The notes below the pieces were generated by a model, which searched no databases, had not been told where the DNA came from, and saw only the letters and a list, made by a program, of their open reading frames with translations. Of a stretch of DNA of 64,000 nucleotides, positions 17,578 through 27,714 are shown one piece after another. Both the position numbers and the translations under genes were made by a program. Origin of the DNA: Clostridia bacterium (lineage in GTDB: Bacteria; Bacillota; Clostridia; Christensenellales; CAG-138); NCBI GenBank assembly GCA_017541305.1, contig JAFXZJ010000041.1:1-64000 (forward strand), given 5' to 3'. The stretch's first letter is position 1. Each line of letters starts with the position of its first letter.

Positions 17578-18663
17578 TTAATTGGATTCCTCGTACGGTA
17601 TTGGGTCTTTCCCATACTTTCCAAGCTGAAACACACATGAAGACTTATATTTCAAGCCATTCATATACAATGCAGCAATAGTCGCTCCACACCCGCCAGC
17701 AATTAGTGCAGAACAATTAGAAACCAGGTTAATAGACGAAAGATACTCAACCCCTCTTAGATAAGCGTCATCTTCGCGTTGAAACCTTACGTCACTGATA
17801 CCGCGATGATCAATGTTGCATCTCGAATAATCAATGGTATTATCTTCATCGTAATACGATCTTCGATTAATCAACACTTTGTTCGGGAAACGCTTCTCCA
17901 AATAATCAACTATCCCTTTCTCGTCGGAAGCTATATATATTGCTTCATAATCACCTGTTGCCATGCTCTCTTCTATTTTGTCAGCGAGCATTTTTTTGCT
18001 TGGCTGAATAGGATGTCCTATTGGATGGCCCTGCGTATAATCGGTTCCCCTATAAATGGCTCCGATAACGTCTTTGTGGTTCTTAATAATCCCGTCGTAT
18101 TCCTCTTGCAAGTACAATTCTGTTCTCTCGTTATAATGAACTAAAGCCATAAACACTCTATTCCAAAAAGTAATTTCTTTTTCACTCATCCCCGGAATAC
18201 AATGCGGACCATACGTGTACCAAAAATCCACAGGGCATTTTATGATTTTGTTCCCCTGCAAATCATCCAACCCAATGTCGAAAGGTTGGGTAAAGAATTT
18301 TTCCCATGAATTATCATTGTCCGTTGAATATATATTGGGATTAGACGCCAAGTCGATTACAGGAATATATCCTTTCGCTAATGAATAAGCCAGATGCGGA
18401 AGAAACAGGTTTACATATCCTAGTATTCCAAGGCGATCATTCCTTGAAGTTATAAGATATACCGGCAGTTTCTTTCCCTCTCGGATTTTGGAAAGGATTT
18501 CGTCCACTCTGCTTTGGAATACTAAAGGATCTTCCAGCTTATATATTGCCTTGCTGTACTGTTTATTTAGTCTTTTCCGTCTTTGGTTGGCAATCGTCCC
18601 ACGGAAACGACTATAAGCATTCCAAATGAAAACATTGTTTCTTAATATCATCTTGAGCTTCAA
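17578..18663 (-). CDS. Putative fucosyltransferase-like glycosyltransferase
   Basis: 361 residues from a TTG at 18663 that has GGGGGAG five bases upstream (the ATG at 18651 is the alternative). The segment AIYRGTDYTQGHPIGHP followed by a YIASDEKGIVDYL segment looks like the conserved donor site of O-/alpha-1,6-fucosyltransferase-like enzymes, where an Arg-Gly-Asp/Thr motif contacts GDP-fucose. Later, SNCSALIAGGCGATIAALY fits the second donor-binding region. No membrane segment. Clearly more AT-rich than the surrounding genes, so probably acquired separately. The donor assignment is inference. Confidence 0.65.
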   Translation of the reverse strand: MKLKMILRNNVFIWNAYSRFRGTIANQRRKRLNKQYSKAIYKLEDPLVFQSRVDEILSKIREGKKLPVYLITSRNDRLGILGYVNLFLPHLAYSLAKGYIPVIDLASNPNIYSTDNDNSWEKFFTQPFDIGLDDLQGNKIIKCPVDFWYTYGPHCIPGMSEKEITFWNRVFMALVHYNERTELYLQEEYDGIIKNHKDVIGAIYRGTDYTQGHPIGHPIQPSKKMLADKIEESMATGDYEAIYIASDEKGIVDYLEKRFPNKVLINRRSYYDEDNTIDYSRCNIDHRGISDVRFQREDDAYLRGVEYLSSINLVSNCSALIAGGCGATIAALYMNGLKYKSSCVFQLGKYGKDPIPYEESN

Positions 18664-19685
18664 TATCTCTCCCCCTCCAAACTCCCCAATAGATTGCTAA
18701 ACATAGCGCCATAATTTGTAATTTTCCCGTCCTTGGTCACATCATCCTTTTTTCCAAATTTCCATGAAAGCTTATATATAAAGGTGTCGCCCTCGGTGTA
18801 GCGTTTAAAGCTCTCCGGGTCATACGGGTCGGAGAGGTGCATGATCAGTTCGTTGCGGAGCATATTGTTTTTTGCAGGAAGTGAATCAATCGTTTCGCGA
18901 ACGCACGATATGTTTTGATACGCCAGTTCGAAGATATAGTCGAGCATCAGATAATCCACCGCTTTATCGCAGTTTCTCCAATACTCATGCAGGCAATCCC
19001 TGGCAAACGAGAACAGCGGAAACTCCTTCCTGCCAGCTAAAACATAGCCTACCCAGCGCGAACGCGACATATTGATGTGGCTTTCCGACACCGCGCGGCA
19101 GGTCCAGAACGGCGCCTTGAGCAATTCTTCGGTTGCGTCCTGTGACCACCAGACGGTAGCGCCTGTGAAGAAGCCTCCTTCAGCCGCGAGTATCGATACC
19201 ACCATCAGATCGCAGACATGCTGGAGGGCGATCTTGCCCTCCTCCTGCTTGCGAAGGATGTGCTCGGGGATCTCAAAGTACTGACTGTAGTTGTCCCTGT
19301 CCAATGTGATTACAGGCTGATGCGTATGCCTTCTTGCGCTGTCTATACACATACGGAAAAGCTTGTCTGCTTTTTCCTCGCCCTGCCACCACATGCTCCA
19401 TACCTTTATCTCGGGATTCGGCTCATATAGATGCTCCGGAGTCTCCATACCCTTGTACTTTTTCAGCGTTTCCGGACACTTTTCCTGCAAATAGTTAAGG
19501 ATCCATTCGTGTTTTTCATCCGAGATCGTTTCGGCTCTGTCATCTTGGCCACGAAGCAACGCCCAATTGAGCCTGCGTTTGATATTTGCAAGCTCTTTTG
19601 AAACCGTACAGTCGTCACGATATGCTTCACGATGCTTCTTATACCATCTAGCATACTTTGAAATATGCGTCATCTTGAAACCCAT
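18660..19685 (-). CDS. Capsular polysaccharide synthesis glycosyltransferase (Caps_synth / GT32-like)
   Basis: 341 residues. The ATG at 19685 follows GGAGGG and starts one base after the LicD stop. Diagnostic pattern: VWSMWWQGEEKADKLFRMC, ITLDRDNYSQYFEIPE, then the D…AAEGGFFTGATVWW segment corresponding to the DxD region of Caps_synth-type transferases (here the acidic pair is altered to TGAT). The stop overlaps the next start. Function as a sugar transferase is by family only. Confidence 0.8.
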   Translation of the reverse strand: MGFKMTHISKYARWYKKHREAYRDDCTVSKELANIKRRLNWALLRGQDDRAETISDEKHEWILNYLQEKCPETLKKYKGMETPEHLYEPNPEIKVWSMWWQGEEKADKLFRMCIDSARRHTHQPVITLDRDNYSQYFEIPEHILRKQEEGKIALQHVCDLMVVSILAAEGGFFTGATVWWSQDATEELLKAPFWTCRAVSESHINMSRSRWVGYVLAGRKEFPLFSFARDCLHEYWRNCDKAVDYLMLDYIFELAYQNISCVRETIDSLPAKNNMLRNELIMHLSDPYDPESFKRYTEGDTFIYKLSWKFGKKDDVTKDGKITNYGAMFSNLLGSLEGERY

Positions 19686-19686
19686 T

Positions 19687-20499
19687 TCATTCCCTCCAGC
19701 TAACGGTGTAGTCATGATTGCCCGGGTATTGAGGCAGATTATGGTAGCTTTCCGGTTTTGTAACGTGTTCGCCGTAAAAGATCTCCATATGGCGGCGGTA
19801 GCCCGGCGGCGCAGGCAGCATATGCCCTTCGAATTCAAGCTCCGTCGGCGGTTCCAGCCATGCTTTTTCAAAACGTTCTCTTATCGGATCCCCTTCGACC
19901 AAAAGTCCTACCCTTCTGCACTCGTCATACTGATACTTCTTTGCGGTTTTCGTAAGCTTGCAGAGGAGTCTCCACGGCGTATATAGCGCTGCATAAGCTG
20001 CGCCTTTCATGCGGGTAAGCGGCGAAGCTGAATATCGCAGCTTTTCGAAACGATCCTGTGAACCGTGAAACAGTGTGTTCAGCCTGCTCAGCTTTTTCAA
20101 ATGCTTCCCGTATTCCGGACCATCCTCAGGATGTCCATCCATAGGCAGAATGTCAATATAAACGCCGGACCGTTTTGTCCGCCCACCCGAGTTCTCAACA
20201 AGCAGGGTACGCGTGTCGATGAGCTTTAGGAATGTGTACTCACAGTCTTCTTTTGATGGAAAACGTACCTGAATGTGGCTTGAAAACTCCCCGGAATAGT
20301 CTTTTAGTCGTTCATAATCCGGGCGCGGCATTTTAATGTCTATATCGTCATCCCACGGTATAAATCCCTCATAGCACATTGCGCCAAGCAGCGTCCCGCC
20401 GTCCAAATAATACCGTAGACTATGATTTTTGCATACCCTATCCAGTTCAAGCAGCATATCAAGCTCGATCTGCTGCATTTCTCTTAATGTAATCTCCAT
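19687..20499 (-). CDS. LicD-family phosphotransferase
   Basis: 270 residues from the ATG at 20499 (GGGGTG site). The LicD signature is complete: YYLDGGTLLGA, then IPWDDDIDIKMPRPDYE with Asp50-52 and Asp54 as metal ligands. LicD-type enzymes have a nucleotidyltransferase fold and move phosphocholine, phosphoethanolamine or similar phospho-groups from CDP carriers onto sugars. No choline or CDP-activating genes are visible in the window, so the group transferred is unknown. Suggests the polymer carries a phosphodiester substituent. Confidence 0.85.
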   Translation of the reverse strand: MEITLREMQQIELDMLLELDRVCKNHSLRYYLDGGTLLGAMCYEGFIPWDDDIDIKMPRPDYERLKDYSGEFSSHIQVRFPSKEDCEYTFLKLIDTRTLLVENSGGRTKRSGVYIDILPMDGHPEDGPEYGKHLKKLSRLNTLFHGSQDRFEKLRYSASPLTRMKGAAYAALYTPWRLLCKLTKTAKKYQYDECRRVGLLVEGDPIRERFEKAWLEPPTELEFEGHMLPAPPGYRRHMEIFYGEHVTKPESYHNLPQYPGNHDYTVSWRE

Positions 20500-20513
20500 T
20501 GATTCACCCCTAA

Positions 20514-21554
20514 TCAACGTCCAAGCAGGCGTTTTGCCGTTCTGCGCAGTCTGCTTCTAAATCGTCTCATGGAAAAAGTCCGGCGTATCGTGTTAAATCT
20601 TCTCTGTTCTATCATGCTAAGCAGTTCTTGTTTCGCCGATTGCAGCTGCGCACCCGAACGGAGCGCTTCCTTAAAGCTCTCTTCCGAGACATATCTTGGA
20701 AGCTTCTCGCATAAGGCCCGGGCTCCTGAGGAAACGCTGAGCAGATGCTGTTCCAGCAGCATCAAATAGAGATTCGCCGATACCGAGGCGCATTGCGCAA
20801 TATGGTTCGTTGTTTTTCCAAGCTCAAAAAAAGCATTGTTAAGCGGTACTGAATCCGCGCGCATACGATCAAGATCCGCCACCCGGTCGTTAATGTGTGC
20901 CTTTTCAAGCTGGTTGCGGTAGTGATACAACCCCCTCCCTATCACGTGTATCTTTTCAAAGAAAGGCAGGCAGGAAAGCACGAAGGTTAGATCCTCGTAA
21001 AGCCTAACTGACTCCGGGAACCGAATCCTGTGTTCGCGTAGAAGTCTAGTGGGAAAGACCTTGTTGCACGCACTTGAAAGAACGTTGTCGTCAAAAAACG
21101 CGGAAAGTGACTTCGTCAGATCATTTACCGAGCACTCGCCCGGAAATGCCACACTGCAAAGCTCCGTTCTTTTAAGCTCGTTTCCTCTCCAGTAGTCAAA
21201 GCACATACCGAACACGGGCATTGTTTTCACATCCTGAAGCAACGGATCAACCAGTTCCAGACAGTTGGGCTCCACTGTATCGTCGCCATCCACGAACAAT
21301 ATGTACGTCCCCGCGGCATGCTCAACACCCGCATTTCTCGCACTTGCCGCGCCGCCGTTCTCCTTGTGGAAAACGCGAATCCTTTTGTCTATCACTGAAT
21401 ATTCATCGCATAGCGTGGCGCTCCCATCTTCAGAGCCGTCATCAATAAGTAGTATCTCAAAATCCGAAACTGTTTGAGCAAGAATGCTGTCGACACATTC
21501 CTTCAAATATCGCCGGCAGTTATACACCGGTATAACGAAGCTGTACTTTGGCAT
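20514..21554 (-). CDS. GT2-family glycosyltransferase
   Basis: 346 residues. The ATG at 21554 has GGAG six bases upstream; an ATG at 21566 would add four residues and overlap the polymerase gene. YSFVIPVYNCRRYLKECVD, LIDDGSEDGS, ARNAGVEHAAGTY and FVDGDD (the DxD equivalent) define a GT-A enzyme. C-terminal 100 residues are helical and basic, a common membrane-association region in this group. Confidence 0.88.
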   Translation of the reverse strand: MPKYSFVIPVYNCRRYLKECVDSILAQTVSDFEILLIDDGSEDGSATLCDEYSVIDKRIRVFHKENGGAASARNAGVEHAAGTYILFVDGDDTVEPNCLELVDPLLQDVKTMPVFGMCFDYWRGNELKRTELCSVAFPGECSVNDLTKSLSAFFDDNVLSSACNKVFPTRLLREHRIRFPESVRLYEDLTFVLSCLPFFEKIHVIGRGLYHYRNQLEKAHINDRVADLDRMRADSVPLNNAFFELGKTTNHIAQCASVSANLYLMLLEQHLLSVSSGARALCEKLPRYVSEESFKEALRSGAQLQSAKQELLSMIEQRRFNTIRRTFSMRRFRSRLRRTAKRLLGR

Positions 21555-21555
21555 A

Positions 21556-22683
21556 TCAAGCTCCATAAAGCAAATAGGGGTTTATCTGCCAGAAGAAATA
21601 ATAATCTTTCAAAATCACATATGAGCCATTTATAAAATCCCAATAGTAGTATATCGAGTATGCTGTTATGCCCACCAAAACTATTGTATAAATGTCTCTG
21701 TGGCGATAATACCCCGGACTTTCTATCATGACAGCTGTCGATGGAAGCCCTCCTTTCGGGCGCAGCACAAACGGCAGAAAAACCACTATGAACTGATAGA
21801 AATAGTCGGTAAGGCGTGTAAAAACATTATCGTACACAGAAAACGTTTGAAGCATCAATGCAACAACCATTATACTGTACACCTTTGCATAGGTTGCGTC
21901 CCTTCTTCTGACCGGTCGCAGATAAACACCCCCGACAAGTATCGCAGCCATCATTATAAAACGTCCGCCGATCAGTTTCTTGGCTTCGCCATAAGTGTCT
22001 GCGTCATCCTGATACAGCGTAGAAAGCAGTTCAACTATCCGATTTCGAAGCAAAAATACCAGTCCGATTGCCGCAATAGCGAACAAGAGGTACCATCTGT
22101 CTATCTTTTTATTGGCAAACGGGTATGCTATCAAAAAAATCAGCGCAGGAGTATGGAAGAAGCTTCCGACGAGAGTCCACAAGATAAATCGCCGAAAGCG
22201 CCCCTCCAGCAGGGACATCATCGCAAAACACAAGAAGCCCATTGCGATGGTCTGCTTTAGGCCTGAAAAAGTAAAAACATAGAAGCCCATGCCTATATAC
22301 ATCAAATAGCTGACAAAAGGCGAAGTCGAGTAGCGGTAAATTAGTATACCGAGGCTTATCGCTGCAAAAGCTGCAATGATAAACAGGCACACATCATAGC
22401 TTATACCAACAGCTCCCGCCATTCGGAAAAACACACGAATGCCCATATTGGACCATTTTCCCGTAATTGCAGCCTGCCAATTTGCTCCATTGCAGTTCCT
22501 GTAAAGCGTATAATACTTGATGAGATCGCCCATCCACCAAGTACGCAACCCGCTGAATGCTCCCAACATGGTGGTGACAGTTCCCACAATCAACTTCTTC
22601 CTTTTAAGTGTTGGATGTGTAGGATAGAACAGCGCAATAAACAACACCGCTATGAAAAGCAAAAAATGCACTATCAGATTCAC
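21556..22683 (-). CDS. EpsG-family membrane protein, probable polysaccharide polymerase (Wzy-like)
   Basis: 375 residues with about ten hydrophobic segments. The EpsG hallmarks are visible: a first membrane helix followed by a loop containing YYTLYRNCNG, and the central GLKQTIAMGFLCFAMM segment. In Gram-positive loci EpsG/Wzy proteins join lipid-linked repeat units outside the membrane. No Wzx flippase is seen nearby, which is odd for a Wzy-dependent system. Confidence 0.82.
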   Translation of the reverse strand: MNLIVHFLLFIAVLFIALFYPTHPTLKRKKLIVGTVTTMLGAFSGLRTWWMGDLIKYYTLYRNCNGANWQAAITGKWSNMGIRVFFRMAGAVGISYDVCLFIIAAFAAISLGILIYRYSTSPFVSYLMYIGMGFYVFTFSGLKQTIAMGFLCFAMMSLLEGRFRRFILWTLVGSFFHTPALIFLIAYPFANKKIDRWYLLFAIAAIGLVFLLRNRIVELLSTLYQDDADTYGEAKKLIGGRFIMMAAILVGGVYLRPVRRRDATYAKVYSIMVVALMLQTFSVYDNVFTRLTDYFYQFIVVFLPFVLRPKGGLPSTAVMIESPGYYRHRDIYTIVLVGITAYSIYYYWDFINGSYVILKDYYFFWQINPYLLYGA

Positions 22684-22762
22684 GCTTCTATCCTCCTTCC
22701 GATATGATTTGGACGCTTCACTGCGTCGGGTGGTCGTTTTATGCAGCTATCGCTTTCAGCGA

Positions 22763-23875
22763 TCAATGTTCAGTGGCGATTCCTTCCAAAAAGCGTTCGG
22801 TTATGCGTGTAAGCTCGCATGCCGAAAATTCCTCGCCGCGTCTGCGTGCCTTTCGCTCATAATCTTTTAAAACCGCCGGCTGGCTTAAGCACCGCTTAAT
22901 GCCTTTATAAATTCCTTCCGTGCTGTTCTGAGTGATAATGCCATACTCCGAATCCCCAAGAAGCTCATGCATTCCGGTACAATCCGTTGTGACGATCGGC
23001 TTGCCCAGTATCAATCCCTCGGTTACAAACGTACTTAACCCCTCAAATCTGGATGAACAGACAAGCAAATCAGCGTTTTTGATGAATGGATAAGGGTTTG
23101 TCCGGAAACCGAAAAACCTGACGGAATCCCAGAGCCCATTCTCTCTAACAAACGTTTCGAGTTTTTCCCGTTCTTCACCCTCGCCCAATATCCAAAGGTC
23201 GTATTCAAAGCCCTCATCAATTAGTTGTTTGTGTACCTCCAAGAGCCTGTCATAGCCTTTCAGCTGAGTCAGCCTGCCAAGTGTGACCGCCGTCACGCGA
23301 CGTTTTTTAGCGTCGTCCGGCAGAGGCTCTTCTGCACCGCGTAGTATCCCCGCGTCGTCCACAGTGTTATAGATAACGCAGGCCTTGGGCTTATTTCCAA
23401 ACATATCCCTAAAACTACTCAGAACCCCCTTGGATACACATGCCACCCTATCGAATTTACGGTATATAGGCGCTGCCTGCTTAATATAGCATTCCGGATC
23501 CTTTGCTCTTAGCGTCAGATCACAGTGCACCCATGCGACTTTCTTAGCCTTTTTGTTTGAGGAAGACGCTATTATCTTGGTGGAGCCCATTTCAAGATAC
23601 GCCGCCTCGATATCATAATCATCCTTCATGTGCAGCCTGTACGTCAGCCCAAGCGCGCTTTCAATGCGCATCCTCATCATATTCGTCCTGCTGCGCGAGG
23701 GATAGACGCTTTTATAGCGTATCCCATCGGCAAGCTTTTTGCGCCTTTCCGACGGCCAAAGCGTCTGCACCGTGATATCGAACTTCGTCCGGTCCATATG
23801 GTTGACCAGATCGCAAAGCACCTTTTCCGCTCCTCCGCCGCCGAGCGTTTCAATAAAGAAGAGTACCTTCAGCAC
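22763..23875 (-). CDS. GT4-family glycosyltransferase
   Basis: 370 residues from a GTG at 23875, chosen because GGGGGT lies just upstream, it begins two bases after the previous stop, and the product opens as VLKVLFFIETLGGGGAEKVL, the normal GT4 start. The C-terminal nucleotide-sugar domain shows VTLGRLTQLKGYDRLL, LWILGEGEE and the EX7E-type CSSRFEGLSTFVTEGLI. Confidence 0.88.
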   Translation of the reverse strand: MLKVLFFIETLGGGGAEKVLCDLVNHMDRTKFDITVQTLWPSERRKKLADGIRYKSVYPSRSRTNMMRMRIESALGLTYRLHMKDDYDIEAAYLEMGSTKIIASSSNKKAKKVAWVHCDLTLRAKDPECYIKQAAPIYRKFDRVACVSKGVLSSFRDMFGNKPKACVIYNTVDDAGILRGAEEPLPDDAKKRRVTAVTLGRLTQLKGYDRLLEVHKQLIDEGFEYDLWILGEGEEREKLETFVRENGLWDSVRFFGFRTNPYPFIKNADLLVCSSRFEGLSTFVTEGLILGKPIVTTDCTGMHELLGDSEYGIITQNSTEGIYKGIKRCLSQPAVLKDYERKARRRGEEFSACELTRITERFLEGIATEH

Positions 23876-23877
23876 TT

Positions 23878-24789
23878 TTACCCCCGTCTGAGCCGTTTTT
23901 TGACCCTGCGCCAAACTCGCTTCCACAGCGTGACAACATCGCACGCGTGAAGCGCGAGATACAGCAGCTTGAATCGGTAGAGCAGCGTCCATCCGAGTCC
24001 CTTTCGGGGCTTGCCGGTGAGCTTTCGCTTTGCCTTTGCCGCCTCAAAAAGGTAGAACGCCTTCATGGTGCCAAAGCTGCCCCAATGGACGGTTTTGATC
24101 TGCCGCCATTCCCCATTATAATACCACTCGGCGCACGGAACATCAATATCCGCGCGGGTCAAACGGCGGTAAGTATAGAGCCCGACGTCACCGCATTCCA
24201 CCGGCCGGCAACCGTTCACGGCCATGCCGAGGGCGATTACAGGCTCGTCGGCAGGATGTTTGAATATCGCAAACGGATAATCGCCGTAATGGGCTGCGGC
24301 CTCCTTGGCCGTGTCGAAAATGTTTTTGCAGGTCAGCGTATTCCGAAGATAATAGACGCCGCCGCTGAAGCTCGGAACGAAGCTTATCCTGTCGCGGTAT
24401 TTCCCCATACCACTGGTTTTAAACCAGCCCTTATCGGTATCAAGGTCGTCGTACGCGCAGCCGAATACCGAGCAGTCTCCCGCCTTTTCAAACAGTTCCC
24501 ACCAACTGTCTATATTCCCGTAAATGAGACAGTCGGCGTCGATGAAGATCGTTTCGTCAAATGGCAAGCAATCGAAAAGCCGGAGCTTGTCCATGTAGCT
24601 GTTCGACGGGTCTTCAAGGTGCACGGACTTGTCGAATGCAGCTGTGTATTCATTCTCCCTGTCGCAGATTATCGCAAAGGGATACCTTCCCGCATTCAGC
24701 CTGTACGAGCACAACAGGTTGTATGCAATACGATAATAGTGCTCCATACCGGTGGCTATTGTGACAAAGCCGCGGTCGGTGCCGATCAT
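23878..24789 (-). CDS. GT-A fold glycosyltransferase (GT8-like)
   Basis: 303 residues from the ATG at 24789 behind a GGGGGG run. Begins FVTIATGMEHYYRIAYNLL and contains the IFIDADCLIYGNID segment with the DxD metal site, as in GT8/glycogenin-like enzymes. A late His-Trp-Gly (TVHWGS) fits the second metal ligand of that fold. The C-terminus is very basic and may bind the membrane. Confidence 0.78.
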   Translation of the reverse strand: MIGTDRGFVTIATGMEHYYRIAYNLLCSYRLNAGRYPFAIICDRENEYTAAFDKSVHLEDPSNSYMDKLRLFDCLPFDETIFIDADCLIYGNIDSWWELFEKAGDCSVFGCAYDDLDTDKGWFKTSGMGKYRDRISFVPSFSGGVYYLRNTLTCKNIFDTAKEAAAHYGDYPFAIFKHPADEPVIALGMAVNGCRPVECGDVGLYTYRRLTRADIDVPCAEWYYNGEWRQIKTVHWGSFGTMKAFYLFEAAKAKRKLTGKPRKGLGWTLLYRFKLLYLALHACDVVTLWKRVWRRVKKRLRRG

Positions 24790-24844
24790 TTGTTTCCCCC
24801 CCGTTCGGTTCAGCAAACGCATACCGCGCTGCGTTGCAAGCAGT

Positions 24845-26029
24845 TTATGCTTCTATAAGAGCATATAGTCTTTCAAGCTCCGCTTCCGTCGTATCCAAGG
24901 CTGCCTCTCCGGCATTTTTTTCAAGCGTCTGCCTGAGTTTAACGTCATCTATCAATCTGATAATGCTTTCGGCTAACGCCTCGGGTGAGGTTTTGGCAAC
25001 GATCCCTGTTACTCCGTTTTCGATTTGATCGGAAACAGACGGATAATCCGCCGCGACGATCGCCTTGCCGAGGATTTTCGCCTCATCCAGAACAATTGAT
25101 TTTCCCTCTACCCGTGAGGGCTGGACCAATATCTCGGCGCGCTTCATATATGGATAAGGGTTCTCTTTCTGGCCCTCATACACGCATCGATCCAGAAGGC
25201 CGTACTGCAGGGCTTTGTTCCTAAGCTTATCCATCAGGCTGCCTGTCCCGATAAAATGCCAGCAAAACTCTGCGTTCTTTTCGGCAAGCACTCTGCATGC
25301 CTCCAAACCGATATCGCTTCCTTTTTGGTATTCCAATCGCCCGACGGTCACTATGTGAGCGATTCCTTCCTTCCAATCCGGATCCTCCGCATCCGCCATC
25401 TTCAGTATCTGATCGCGGGAAACTATGTTTTTAATGACACTGACATTGTTCTTTGATACCCCGACAGAAACTGCGAAAGATTCCCTGCAGGCTTCCGTGA
25501 TTGTGGCAACGCTGTCGAACTGCCGATAGCGTTCAGCATCCTCAGCCGTTATCTGCTGTGTTCCGAGATCCGAATGTATCCATGCGATCCTTCTTGACGC
25601 GTCCGTTTTGTCGAGGACAAAGAAATCTGCGAATCCCTCCAAAAACCCGACAGCCGCATCGTATCGCCCCGGCAATGACGGAATGTGCCTTGACACCGTT
25701 TTCCAGCTTGAAACCGGCTTCATGCCCATCTTTGCCCGAAGAGGCGATCGAATGCTTATCCAAAGCCTCGCGGCCGCGGCGGAGATCCTTCCTTTCTTTA
25801 ACAGATCGCGCCAGTACGTCCTGAGTTCCAGTGTCATTGCACGCGTCACGGTATCCTCCGGCAGCACGTTTACCCAATCCGGGAGCTGGTTCTGCAGCAC
25901 TCCGCCATGCTCAAAAAGAAAAACATCCGCCTTGATCCTGTTTGGGTCCAAGCTGTTCAGCAGCGAAACGAGAGCCTTTTCCGCACCTCCCATACGCAGA
26001 GTCGGGATAACAAACAGGACTTTTTTCAT
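24845..26029 (-). CDS. GT4-family glycosyltransferase
   Basis: 394 residues. N-terminal [20 protein letters not shown] and C-terminal [47 protein letters not shown] place it in GT4. Starts by ATGA overlap with the upstream acetyltransferase. A 55-base gap separates it from the next gene. Confidence 0.88.
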   Translation of the reverse strand: MKKVLFVIPTLRMGGAEKALVSLLNSLDPNRIKADVFLFEHGGVLQNQLPDWVNVLPEDTVTRAMTLELRTYWRDLLKKGRISAAAARLWISIRSPLRAKMGMKPVSSWKTVSRHIPSLPGRYDAAVGFLEGFADFFVLDKTDASRRIAWIHSDLGTQQITAEDAERYRQFDSVATITEACRESFAVSVGVSKNNVSVIKNIVSRDQILKMADAEDPDWKEGIAHIVTVGRLEYQKGSDIGLEACRVLAEKNAEFCWHFIGTGSLMDKLRNKALQYGLLDRCVYEGQKENPYPYMKRAEILVQPSRVEGKSIVLDEAKILGKAIVAADYPSVSDQIENGVTGIVAKTSPEALAESIIRLIDDVKLRQTLEKNAGEAALDTTEAELERLYALIEA

Positions 26030-26550
26030 TCATCGCTCCTCATTCTGATAAGCTTTGCAGGATTCCCCGCCACGATGGCACATGTCGGTACGTCCTTTGT
26101 CACAACAGAACCCGCCCCTATGACCGCTCCGTCGCCAACTTTTACGCCGGGAAGAATGATTACCCTTGCGCCGATCCAAACGTCATCCCCTATTATGATA
26201 GGTGCAGGCTCAGAGGATTTTTGTCTCCACATTGGCACGCCGGCCAGTTTCATGCCGTGGTTGGTCGTAAACAACATACAATCCGGACCCATCATTACGT
26301 CCCTGCCAATCACGACTCCGGACGATATTAGTGCATTTATACCAACGCCGGAGTTGTCGCCTATCCTCAGGTCCCAGGCAAACTCCGCGCCCCGTTCAAC
26401 ATTAACATTTTTGCCGCAGAAGGGAAGCGCACGCTTAGCGCAGAATCTGCGAAGCGCCTTCCCTCCCAAATTGAAATTGCTGTCCGAAAGAGGCAGATGC
26501 TTTGCCAGTCCCCTGTACAGTATTCTGACAAACAGATGGCGTGAACTCAT
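26026..26550 (-). CDS. Hexapeptide-repeat acyltransferase (LbH, maltose/galactoside acetyltransferase-like)
   Basis: 174 residues from the ATG at 26550 (GGAAAGGAAAC upstream). Left-handed beta-helix repeats are obvious ([56 protein letters not shown]). TTNHGMKL carries the catalytic His of this fold. Probably O-acetylates a sugar of the polymer, or N-acetylates an amino sugar as FdtC/QdtC-type LbH enzymes do. Confidence 0.85.
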   Translation of the reverse strand: MSSRHLFVRILYRGLAKHLPLSDSNFNLGGKALRRFCAKRALPFCGKNVNVERGAEFAWDLRIGDNSGVGINALISSGVVIGRDVMMGPDCMLFTTNHGMKLAGVPMWRQKSSEPAPIIIGDDVWIGARVIILPGVKVGDGAVIGAGSVVTKDVPTCAIVAGNPAKLIRMRSDE

Positions 26551-26628
26551 GTGTTTCCTTTCCGATCCATGACGGATCAAAGCCTACGGACGGTTTAAGT
26601 CTTCGTTCCCTTACTTCCACGGGCTGTT

Positions 26629-27714
26629 TCACACCCCATACATCGAGTAAACCTTCTCGAGGAACCCCTGCACGTCCATCCCGGCTTCACGCACTAAAGC
26701 GCAGTATTCCCCGCTGTTTTTTCGCTGTGCCGTGCAGATGGCGTCGATCCAGTCATCAGCATTATCCAGCGGCAGCGCCTTCAGCAGATCGGTTACGAAC
26801 ACGTCCTTGGGAACCCTGTCGGATATGATGCATGGAAGTCCGTTAGCCTGTACCTCAACGATGGATAGCGGCAGTCCCTCATAAAGGGACGGAAATGCAA
26901 ACACGTCCATTGCCGACAGATATTCGTTCACGTTGCGAACGTTCCCCGTCATCAGTACCCGTTCTTTCAGGTCAAGCTCATCTATCAACGACTGCAGCAT
27001 TTCCCTGTCAGCGCCCTCGCCAAGCAGGAGCAGGCAGGCGTCAGGCCTGCGCAGCAGCAGCTTTGGCATCAGTCTGATCAGGAAGCTCTGGTTCTTGACG
27101 TCGGCCAAATGTCCCACATGGCCTATGACAAACCGGCCGTCCAGCCCTTTCTCCCTGCGGATCCGCTCTCTCGCTGCCACGTCATATGCAAACGCCGAGG
27201 TTTGAATGCCGTTTATCAACAATTCCCCTTTGCTTTCAAAAGCCTTCTTTCCGAAAAGTCTTTCCCCCGCTTTTATTCCGCAGGCAGCATATACGGTAGC
27301 GTTTTTCAGTATCATTTGGCGCATGACTTTCTCATAGCAGCGCTTATATATCGGCATAGGTACTTCCAGTGCTGAATGCGAATGCGCTATCCGCACCGGA
27401 ACTCCGCAGCGTTTGCCCGCCAGCACAGCCCATCCCGAATTGAACATTGTATGTGAGTGGATAACGTCATAGCGTTCTTTGCGGATCAGCCGCATAAGAT
27501 AGTCGAAGTACGCCTTATGTCCGCTTGCGGGAGGATCCGCATGCAGGACCTTGCAGCCCGCTTCCAAAAGCTCGGCCTCGTATTCGCCGACCCTGTCGCC
27601 AAACACCAGGTAATGAACTTCAAAGCAATCCTTTGCAAATAAACCGATATCGCGGCAAACCTTCTCCGCTCCGCCTATATGCAGCGCGCCGGCGATTATC
27701 AATACTTTTTTCAT
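26629..27714 (-). CDS. GT4-family glycosyltransferase
   Basis: 361 residues. KKVLIIAGALHIGGAEKVCRD opening (shown here in part: AGALHIGGAEK), HSHTMFNSGW, IGHVGHLADVKNQSFLI, LLLLGEGADREML and FPSLYEGLPLSIVEVQANGL give an EpsF/Gtr-like GT4 enzyme. Overlaps the GT2 gene upstream by four bases. A 78-base gap follows, holding only a short GATCC/GGATC hairpin. Confidence 0.88.
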   Translation of the reverse strand: MKKVLIIAGALHIGGAEKVCRDIGLFAKDCFEVHYLVFGDRVGEYEAELLEAGCKVLHADPPASGHKAYFDYLMRLIRKERYDVIHSHTMFNSGWAVLAGKRCGVPVRIAHSHSALEVPMPIYKRCYEKVMRQMILKNATVYAACGIKAGERLFGKKAFESKGELLINGIQTSAFAYDVAARERIRREKGLDGRFVIGHVGHLADVKNQSFLIRLMPKLLLRRPDACLLLLGEGADREMLQSLIDELDLKERVLMTGNVRNVNEYLSAMDVFAFPSLYEGLPLSIVEVQANGLPCIISDRVPKDVFVTDLLKALPLDNADDWIDAICTAQRKNSGEYCALVREAGMDVQGFLEKVYSMYGV

